Source of the DNA: Benincasa hispida | Lineage: Eukaryota; Streptophyta; Magnoliopsida; Cucurbitales; Cucurbitaceae | Reading direction: 5' to 3' | Assembly (NCBI RefSeq): GCF_009727055.1 | Contig: NC_052349.1 | Coordinates: forward strand, 38,560,285 to 38,624,284 | DNA: 64,000 nt | Notes under the pieces: model-generated | What the model was told of the DNA's origin: nothing | Seen by the model: only the letters and a program-made list of their open reading frames with translations | Databases searched by the model: none | Translations under genes and position numbers: made by a program | Part shown: positions 55,705-64,000 of the stretch, in pieces | Position numbering within the stretch: the first letter of the stretch is position 1 | How the letters are laid out: every line of letters starts with the position of its first letter

Positions 55705-58700
55705 TTACAATAAAATGTTCAAAACATACTTTCGATAAGATTTTATTTCCATGCAATTGTTCAAGATGTACCAATGTGCACTACATTTCTCTTTTCTCGA
55801 TAATGTCCTTACTTTTGATACTCCTAATGGTCGTGTATTTTGTCTAAACATTGAAATTCACCATATATCTCATTCCCTATAATTCTGTCATCATTTCTTT
55901 CATCTATATTGAACCTCGTCTCAATTCCAAGAATAAAATACCAACGACTCGTTCATTATATACACTTTTGCCATAGAACCTTCAGGATGTGCTTTGTTTC
56001 TTACATATTGTTTCAATGTCCGTAAACTTATTTCGATAGAGTACATCCAGTTATAACTAATTAGACCCACAACTTTTGTTTCATAGGGTAAATGGACTAC
56101 TAGGTGCATCATTACATCAAAAAATACCGTGAAAATACTTTTTCTAACTTACAAAGTATGATTATAATGTCTCTTTGTAATCGATCTAAATCCCCTATAG
56201 ATATTGTTTTTGCACATAGATCATAGAAAAAATTGTATAACTCAACAACAACAGTGGACATATCTTTTTTTAAGTATGAACACCAATTGGAAGAAGCCTC
56301 TGAAGCAGAATGTGATAGTCGTGAGTTTTTAGCCCCTATAGTTTTCCATCCTTCTCACTCACACATCTTGATATATTTGATACAAATTCATCAAGAAATT
56401 TGACTGATTTCATCCACTTACAGAATGCAACCTTGTCACTAGTAGTCAATGTGTATGCAACGTGTGGCTTTACAACTCTATCCCCTACCTTTTGCAGGTA
56501 TAGTTCTTTTCGTATATTTAGATCTTCTAAATCCAAAAGAGCATTAATTGTATCCTTATTCTTTCTTTCAATATTTAACAATATGCCTACCAAATTATCA
56601 TAAATATTTTTTTTTTGATATGCATAACAACCAATTTATGTCTTAATAAGAGTTTTAACCAATATGGAAGTTAGAAAAAATCTACTTTTTTTTATTCCAA
56701 TTTAAACTTTGTTTTCATTTTTTTTGCATTTCTCTGGATGTTTTTTAAGCATGAAAAGGTTTAAAAAGTTCACCACTCATAAGATATTTTCTCCATCCAT
56801 GAAAACTAGAGGAGGTCTGCGTTTTACTTTTCCATCATATCGCTTGCTCTTGTGCCAGTTGTGATTCTCTGGAAGATAACGTCAATGCCCATAAAACATT
56901 ATTTCCTCTTAGCCTTAATAATGATGTATCCTCTTTACAAATAACACGTACTTGGTAACCTTTGGTACTCCATCCAGATAGGTCACCATACACAGAAAAG
57001 TCATTAATAGCCCATAATAAGCTCGCGCGTAGTTGAAAGTATTCGCTGCTAACACAATCATAAGTTTGTACACCATGATTCCATAACTCCTTTAGTTCTT
57101 CAATCAATGGTTGTAAGTAAATATCAATTTCCTTTTTAGGAGATTTTGGCTTGGGTATAAGAAAGGAGACCATGAAATTTGTCTCCTTCATGCACTTTCA
57201 AGGTACAAATTGTAAGGAATGAGCACAATTGGCCATATACTATACGAAGTACTCATATTCCCGAATGGATTGAAGCCATTTGAAACTAGTCCTGAAGGAA
57301 CATTTCGTGGGTCTGGAGAAAACTGAGGAAACTCGATATCACAATAAAACTGAGATGTGTGACTCTTGCATCCTCTAGACAAGTCGACTAGGTCTCAATG
57401 ATATATCCATTGAGGATACGATAGAGAAATTCCATTAATGAATAAATGATGTTCAACTCCATCTATTGGCTCCCACATTGCATTCATACATTTTATGCAT
57501 GGACATCTTGTTTTTCCCGAGTTATTAACAAGAAGTTTTGCAACTTCAAAGAATTGGGGTATTCCTTCTGCAAAGTCAGTTGATAACTTGCTCCTAATCT
57601 TAATCCACTCTTTATCCATTCTTAATAATATATGTGATAAGTTGAACCTATATAATTTAGACAATTAGTTATAATATAACTTATGGCTTCAATCTTTAAG
57701 TATTAATTTTTTGTTAGAAGTGTTCTTTTATTTAAGAACTATATTCGACCACAAATAATAAACCCAAGTTAAAATATATATTAATACTTTTAATTTCGTT
57801 TCATTTTTTCTTATTTGTGTTTCTTTTTTGGGTGAATTTCCCCAATCATCCTTCAAAATAAAGTTTTCGTTTAAGGGTCTCTTTCCTTTATTACAAGGAT
57901 TATCATTCCCATCTGGGGTTGTTTTTTTTTTTCCTTTTTCTTTTTTTCTTATCATTTGCATTGTGGTTTTCAAATCCAAAGCCATTGGTTTGAATTTGGA
58001 GATTTCATAGGTTTTGCATCTTTATCACATGTTGCCAGTAAGAATTTAAATAAAAATGAAGTACTGAAATAGATAATAACAGGAAAAAAAAATGAAAGAG
58101 AGAATCACACACAATAATTGAACACATAAGAATCAAAATAGAAGCTAGGTGCAACTAAAATAAACAGAGCAGATTATTCAACACCTACATTTTCACTCTA
58201 ATTCTTAAATTCAACAAACTCCCTAGAAATTGAACAAAAAAGAAATAGTTTAAAGTAATCCAATCAAACAAAGAAAGATCAAAATGAAATAGAAAAAGAT
58301 GATGCAAGAAGAAGTAGCTGAAGTAAGAAACTTCCAAGAGTTTGGGCAATAAACAAGTTCGGAACTATCAATGAATTTAGACACAAAGGTAACATAAACA
58401 CAAATATGGAGCTATTGAACTTAAATCTCAATTTAAACTTAAATTTAAACATAACTATGCATTTACCTTTATACCAAGTTATGTTAAAAATTTGTATTAA
58501 GTTTTATGGGAGACCAAAAGTAGAATTTAACGAATAGTAAAAAAATTAAAAATTGAAATTTTAGAGGTTACAAGAAATTGAAGAACAAATCAAACTAACA
58601 CAATTTTAAAGATTAAAAAAAAAAAAAAACACATACCTCTTGAAGAACAAATTAAACTGATGTGGTAAAGATGGAAGGAACATTGTTCGGAACAACATAA

Positions 58701-59878
58701 GCTATAGAAGAAAACGAAACTAAATTGAATACTTAAACTAAGTAAATGTTATCTAATATGAATAAAAATATGAACTACAATACATATGGAATAAATCAAG
58801 AAGAATATAAGGAAATGATGCCAAAAAAAAAAAAAAAAAGCAAACATGAAAAACCATTGTGATTAAATGATTTCAATCACTACTCCCTTAGGGGATAATA
58901 ACTCTCACGACTTTTCAACAAAACTTTCATCTACCTCATTTATAATTTACACTTATTTTTCTTCAAAACAATGTCATTCTCTAGGAACTTCAATTTTCTT
59001 TTCTAGCCAAGGCCTATCCTTTGTACTCACAAGCGACCACAAAATGATAAAAGAAAAATGTAAGTACATTAGTGATTCAAACATCGAGCAGGCAATCAAA
59101 TAACACATCATTACGTTAGGAGGAAGATGATAACAATAAATCAGAATTAAAATTAGTTAAACAAAAATTTCCCTAATTGTTAAAAAATGCATCAAATTGA
59201 AAATTTTCGATTTCGACAAACTCAATCATGAATGAGACGAAATAAAAATTCGATCCACTAGTAGAAATGAAAGATCTCAAAGAACTTAATAAATAAACGT
59301 CGAATCAAAGAAATTAAGTGCAGAAGCACCACCAGTGGTTGGCTCAACAATAGCACCAATCAAATGATGTGGGCTCTCCGACAAGGATGACGTGGGTTGA
59401 GCTCTCCGGACAACATGGTATTTGGAGAACAAAAGAGAGAAAAAAACAGGGGAGAAGAAAAGAGCTCTCGGACGGCAGCTTTTGAAAAAGGATGTGGGAA
59501 AAGATGAGGGTTTTAATTCTATCCCGATGCCCATAAAACCGCTGGGCTAAGTACGTTCTCTAGTAACTTTAATAATATTTTTCCAATCTTTTTTTTAAAC
59601 TCGATGCCTCGTCTATATCGTCGGGATATGCACTATCTCCCGACACTGCAATCTTAGCGTTGGGAGAGGCCAACAAATTCTTTTCTAATGTGTTTTATAT
59701 CGACGGTCCAAGAGAATGGCATCGTGAGAGCCAATTTTTCTCGAAGTTATTAAAATTTTCGTTGGAAAATTATCTTTTTCCCAATACCAAAAAAAGCCTC
59801 AGGAAAAATCAGCTCTCACCACGCTTTTTTTGGCGTTGGAAAAAGTTTCATCGAGAAAAAATCAAAATTCTTATAGTG

Positions 59879-62236
59879 ATTTTTGAAAAATTATAAAAAC
59901 AAAAAGATTAACAATGTGAATTAATGAAGAAATATTTTACGCTTTTTTAACAAGTTAACATGTTTACTACTTAATTATATTTATTTAAATTAGTGATATT
60001 TTGTTGTTTATTTTTTATATCTCATGAATTTTTGACAATAGAACGAAAATGTCGATTCACCTTTATTGTCGATGTCAAATTCAGTAAAATGTGGAAATAT
60101 AGATAGAAATATCGATTTGTTAGCATAAATTTAATATCATAAAATACAAAAGAATTAGATTAAATGTTTTAAGAAAATAATTTTAAAATAGGGCACTCGT
60201 AAGAATAGCAAAAAAACATTCTTAAATTTACAAATTTAGCCATGGTTTTTAAAAATTTGTGAATCTAGTAAAAGACATAAACCGAGATTTTTGCTTTTAT
60301 TATTCCACATTTATCTTTATTGGTGTATCTGCATGTATATCAATAATTTATCTGATATATTTATATTTGATAGATTAGACATTTAATATACTTTATATTT
60401 GGTATATTAGTATTCATAAACTATATTTACTATTCATAAACGTATATACTAAATTTACTATTCATAAACTATATTTATCAGTCAAAAAGTGTCTGTTAAT
60501 TTACTATTATTTATGGACTTATTTTCAATCATTTATTGGTTTGTCATAGAATATTGTTTTTCTAGTAAATTATAACCAACTTATAATATTTCAATACGTT
60601 ATGTTAGTAATCATTTTGAATGAATGTTGATAAACTATCGATAAACCAATGTTAGCTTGAAATTGATTTTGAATACATGTTAATATATAGTTGATATAAT
60701 TGGACAATTTTATTTTTAAGAAGTACTGATATATTAATGATATATCAAGGTTTTATATTTGAAATGAATTTTAAATTAATGTTGATATAATACTAATACA
60801 TCAATGTTATACTTAAATTTTATTTAGAAAAAATGTTGATATATTACTGATACGCTAATGATGTACTTGAAAGTAGTTTTTTATGAGTATTGATACAATA
60901 TTAATAAACTAATTTATACTTTAAATGAGTTTTGCATAAATGTCTAACTATAACTATGAATGCACTAATAATATATATACTTTTTTCTCTCTATATATAT
61001 ATTGAAAATGAATTTTGAATGAGTATTATTGATATATTATTGATATAGCAATTCAATACTTCAAATAGTTTTAGATCATGAGTGATATATTATTGATACA
61101 CTAGAAATGTACATAAAATTGATTTTTAATGATTACTGATATACTATTGATACATTCATGTTACAATTTTAAATAAAATATGGAATGTTGATAAATTAAT
61201 TTAAGTATCATTTTAAATAATATACTTCATATTTGTTATATAAAAAATATTATTAATTTGTTTTTTTTTCTTTCTAAATCAGGTATATCAATACATTAAT
61301 ATATAAAATATAAAATATTTGTTATATAATTGATATACCAAATTAAATATAACTTATATAATATTGAAATCATATAAAGAAAATTGAAAATATAACAAGT
61401 TAACTAATATAATTTATATTTGGTATATCACTTGACAAAATTAATGCATTTAATATATACCATCAATATCAACTATATCTAGACGAAAAAAATTAAAAAT
61501 AATACATATCATAATCAAACAAACAACATCAGTCATAACACAATTAAAGTCATGATATATCAGTTGTATAAATGATATTCTTTAAATAAAGTATATAAAT
61601 TGATTGATATACCAAATATAATATATATCAGTTGACTGCTATACCAAAATATAAATTATATCCGATATGGCTATTGATATACAAATGGGGTAAAATCGTA
61701 AAAATAAAAAACATCGGAAACTAGATTTAATTTTTTTGCTATATTTGCCATTTTCAACCCTCGCTATATTTGCAAATATCTTTATATTTTTTTGCTACCT
61801 ATTACAAATTTTCCAACATTTTGGTTTGAAATTATTTGGAAAAATATGACGGCTCTTTTGTTCTTTTTACGTATTATTTTAGTTTTTTTACTTTACACAA
61901 AAAAATGTCAAACTAGACATAACACAATTGACTTGTATCATTGACTCGTTTCTCCACTTTCCACCAAGTAAAATGACATTCGCTGATATAGTTGCTCAAC
62001 CTTTTTCCACATCAAATGAATTTAAAATCACTTTTGTTTTTTTTTTCCCTTTTTATGAAATATTATTTTGCTCTCCAAATTTGGAGGATTGTTCAAGGTA
62101 GAGGTGGAGAAAATTGGGCTTGTTTAAAACTGGCAAAAACAGACTGGGCCTACTTTTGGCCCATTAGCAACATCGGTTGGGCCCAAATTCAAGTAAGCAG
62201 TAACACCAAGACATCTGTACCACTCTCCAACTCTAA
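59879..62236. other. AT-rich intergenic DNA with one large element
   Basis: After the CACTA end the sequence is AT-rich without genes. Most of it is the inverted-repeat element at about 60195-61800. The frame at 61992-62249 overlaps the promoter of the next gene and is not convincing. Confidence 0.6.
60195..61800. mobile_element. inverted-repeat element full of tgatatatta motifs
   Basis: The left end (aatagcaaaaaaacattctt followed by aaatttacaaatttagccat) is an imperfect inverted match to the right end (ggcaaatatagc ... ggtagcaaaaaaatataaag, read inverted). It looks like a long member of the 'tatagcaaaa' family seen at 1.3, 38.6, 40.3 and 41.9 kb. The body consists of some 20 diverged 'ttgatatattattgatac' units. 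Confidence 0.5.
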
Positions 62237-62319
62237 GACACGTGTCTAAAAACTTTTCTGAAGCCACCACGTGTCCATTAAAATCCCAAATTTCCATAAA
62301 CCCTCCCTCTATAAATAAA
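62237..62319 (+). promoter_or_regulatory. promoter with two ACGTG elements and a TATA box
   Basis: A perfect 10-bp palindrome GACACGTGTC lies at 62237-62246 and CCACGTGTCC at 62267-62276; both contain the ABRE/G-box core ACGTGTC. A good TATA box (ctctataaataaa) follows at 62307-62319, 125 bases before the start codon. Paired ABREs near a TATA box are typical of genes responsive to abscisic acid or drought. Confidence 0.65.
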
Positions 62320-62443
62320 AATTCCTCGAAACCCCTAAAATTCCCAAATTACCTATTTTGACCTAATCCATTCCCTTTCACAGTCGGCGCATCTTCCTCT
62401 TCTCCATTAAACTCCGTCGTGTTCCGGTGACTAATACCGGCGA

Positions 62444-62694
62444 ATGGCTGTTGGAATCGGCGTTCCGATCTGCATCGAATGTGGGACCCACAGCAATCCG
62501 TGTCTGTCTCTTATACACATCTAGATGTGTATAAGAGACAGACCCTGGGGTTCTTGGCCTTCGCTGTGGCGGCGGTGGTGGAGTGGCCGGTCGGAGTTCT
62601 GGTTTACTGTTTCCGCCACCACAAGGGCCGCCGTATCATGGGGCATCCGGCCACCGTCGTTTACCCGTCGGTGTCTAATGCGGTTCCTATTTGA
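62444..62694 (+). CDS. short Cys-motif membrane protein, broken by an adapter
   Basis: The start codon at 62444 opens MAVGIGVPICIECGTHSNPC (20 codons, to 62503), with a CxxC...C motif that could bind zinc. The adapter at 62504-62541 then brings an in-frame TAG. Past the adapter the protein resumes as TLGFLAFAVAAVVEWPVGVL (a hydrophobic, probably membrane, segment), RRIMGHPATVVYPSV and a stop at 62692-62694. The adapter starts exactly at a codon boundary, and the remaining bases are a multiple of three, but some genuine codons may also have been lost at the junction; relatives I remember are slightly longer here. This belongs to a family of very short, uncharacterised plant proteins. The break is a data artefact, so the real gene is probably intact. 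Confidence 0.75.
62504..62541. other. Nextera mate-pair junction adapter, copy 5
   Basis: Fifth unchanged 38-bp technical palindrome, placed between codons 20 and 21 of the short gene at 62444. It produces the false peptides VSYTHLDVYKRQ and LSLIHI on the two strands. Confidence 0.97.
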
Positions 62695-63734
62695 GAGACG
62701 CATTTAATGCGGTTCCTTAACATGCTTTTTTTATTTTTATTTCATTTTCTTTTTCTGTTTAAGTTGAATGTATACTAATAATAGTGGATGACATGTAAGA
62801 GTAAAAATAATAGTCTAAATATACCCTATGGATAGCCCAAAATAATAATAATAATAATTTAATAAATAAATCTAGTTGAATTCAGTTATTATTGCAAATT
62901 TTTTTTTTGGCCAATTAGTATAAATATAATTAAATTTATGAGGTAGATCCATGACTCAACGTCTTGTCATAACACAAGAATGAATGTGTTTGAACCTCAA
63001 AATATATTTTCATTTTCTATTTAATATTTATTTCTACTGTTTACAAAATTTTAGTCCTTTTCTAATTAACAAAGAATATTAATATCCAATTATAGCAATA
63101 TTTTTTTACATGCAAACATAACAAACAAATACAACCACCAGGGGGCTCTAATCAAGACGGTAAAAACATTATATGGACGAGATATCCATGGGCGGGGACG
63201 GGGTAGGTTTTCCCATCTCCATTTCGGCTCTCAATCATTCTCCGTCTCCCCTAAATTTCCATTGAGGAATTTACGGAGATTGGTTATCGTTGAAGAAATT
63301 TCTTCGTTTTTTATTTTAATATATTTATTTTTAATATTTTTTTTTATTTTCAATCTAAATAAAATTATATGCATTAAATGAGTTATTTTTAATATATTTT
63401 TTTATTAAAAAAAATATTATAAAATTTTTGGAAAAGTTAATAAAATTATATATATAAAAATATAATTTATTCTTACATAGTTTTTTATTTAAACAAAAGC
63501 TATTTGTAGAAAATCTTAAATATTTAAAATATTTAAAAATATTTAAAATACAAAAAAATTGAAATAAAAATTAGAAAATAACTTATTTTTTATATTGTAT
63601 AGTGTGTATAGAAACAATAATAAAAATTATTTAATTATTATAATAATTATAAAAGTAATAATAATTATTATTAACTGTAAAAGATATGGGTTAATAATAA
63701 TAATAGTAGTAATGATAATAACATGCTTATTTAT
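62695..63734. other. 3' flank and AT-rich spacer
   Basis: Presumed 3' untranslated region of the short gene, an (ATA)n run near 62840-62860, a short G-rich stretch (63190-63215, gggcggggacggggtagg), then strongly AT-rich sequence. No gene is supported. Confidence 0.6.
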
Positions 63735-63999
63735 TGTAAATTTAAGGAGCACAACAAAAAAATGTTAATATTAATAAAATATAATCTTAAAATAAATATA
63801 ATATAATAAATATTAGAATAAATTAAACATAATATATAAATATATGAAATAAAAAAAAACAAAATTAAATAAAGAGGTGGATCACATAAACATTAATAAT
63901 GTGTAATATTGAGATACATGGACAACACTTTGGAAAATGAGAGCATGACACATGGTCAATGGACACTATACATGAATATTTAATGGACATTTATTATCA
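63735..63999 (-). repeat. LTR of the element D family at the window edge
   Basis: It matches the LTRs at 45392 and 48903 in the same orientation (ggagcacaacaa, aaaatataatcttaaaataa, gagcatgacacatggtcaat). On the minus strand it starts TGATAATAAATGTCC. Whether it is a solo LTR or the 3' LTR of an element beyond the window cannot be told; no Copia coding sequence lies to its left. Confidence 0.75.
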
Positions 64000-64000
64000 T

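Larger units (their letters stand above)
53098..57664 (-). pseudogene. TNP2-type CACTA transposase, broken
   Basis: Starting near 57619 (MDKEWIKIRS), a transposase-associated domain is clear (TRCPCIKCMNAMW, HHLFINGIS, YPQWIYH). The next residues, only about 35 bp on, are already from the catalytic region (DPRNVPSGLVSNGFNPFGNM, 57320-57260), so several hundred residues are missing. Then come YLQPLIEELKELWNHGVQTY and DLSGWSTKGYQV (57191-56835), INALLDLEDLNIRKELYLQ (56593-56336) and SIEISLRTLKQYVRNKAHPE (56112-55921). After the Harbinger-like insertion come a DUF4216 domain (IMFKCTWFDTYP, FVFAGQAKQVFYLNDPK, 53597-53370) and an acidic tail (53388-53098). Frameshifts separate the pieces; it is inactive. 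Confidence 0.85.
50030..59878 (-). mobile_element. CACTA (En/Spm-like) transposon, decayed
   Basis: The left end CACTATAAAAATTTCGACTT (50030) and the right end, read on the minus strand from 59878, CACTATAAGAATTTTGATTT, are matching terminal inverted repeats. Subterminal sequence on both sides is rich in 'cgatgg', 'ccgtcgg' and 'cccgatgc' motifs. Inside, on the minus strand, are remnants of a TNP2-type transposase (57664-53098) and a TNP1/Transposase_24-type gene (53025-51991). The flanking triplets (gtc left, att right) do not match, so the expected 3-bp duplication is not seen. A 1.6-kb Harbinger-like element is nested in it, and 57.7-59.5 kb is a non-coding leader with a possible intron. 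A second inverted-repeat end lies near 51225-51270 (acactataaaaaacc ... gtagtag). Confidence 0.78.

Noticed and set aside
62461..62471. cgttccgatct resembling the end of an Illumina adapter
   Set aside because: It differs from the adapter, and it encodes conserved residues (GVPIC) in frame with the gene around it.

Overview
The window is nuclear DNA of a flowering plant, most likely a dicot. It is AT-rich, has almost no protein-coding genes, and is dominated by retrotransposons (Copia, Gypsy) and DNA transposons (CACTA, Harbinger-like, hAT-like and small inverted-repeat elements). The three host genes all belong to plant families: a PADRE/DUF4228 protein, a small acidic single-pass membrane protein, and a very short Cys-motif/membrane protein. 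The short 'gatagacttctatcaatgatag' inverted repeats and the roughly 2-kb Copia LTRs resemble what I remember of cucurbit genomes, but no species call can be made from this sequence alone.

Layout. 1-2.9 kb is AT-rich intergenic DNA with a possible SINE. 2.9-7.5 kb is the PADRE gene, with a predicted 4-kb intron holding at least four inverted-repeat elements and a 9-codon last exon. 8.4-13.0 kb is a Copia solo LTR (minus) split by a Gypsy solo LTR (plus) that carries a 36-bp minisatellite. 14.3-36.7 kb is one nested retrotransposon block. Copia element B (minus) is bounded by a perfect GGAAT target-site duplication. It contains a truncated Copia element A (plus), which itself contains a Gypsy solo LTR, and B also holds a separate Copia solo LTR and part of a CACTA-like end. 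39.6-40.0 kb is the acidic membrane-protein gene (minus). 45.4-49.3 kb is a second, shorter Copia element (minus) whose reverse transcriptase is cut off by a deletion. 50.0-59.9 kb is a decayed CACTA element (minus) with remnants of both transposase genes and a Harbinger-like insertion. 62.4-62.7 kb is the small Cys-motif gene, and the last 270 bp is another LTR of the 45-49 kb Copia family.

Two things stand out. First, five perfect copies of a 38-bp palindrome (19681, 19832, 19975, 22975, 62504) are the junction adapter of Nextera mate-pair libraries, left in the assembly. Sequence around them is partly duplicated and cannot be trusted, and one copy sits inside the 62.4-kb gene and stops it. 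Second, degenerate arrays built on the palindromic core ACGATCGT followed by T-(A/G)-T/C-A-G-type sequence occur at a similar position in three Copia LTRs, twice in a Copia leader, and in an unrelated Gypsy LTR. These islands are CpG- and GATC-rich in otherwise AT-rich DNA. This is the best candidate here for an undescribed element, though its role, if any, is unknown.

The genes do not form an operon or pathway. The mobile elements are related to each other by insertion order, not by function. None of the transposable-element genes looks intact.
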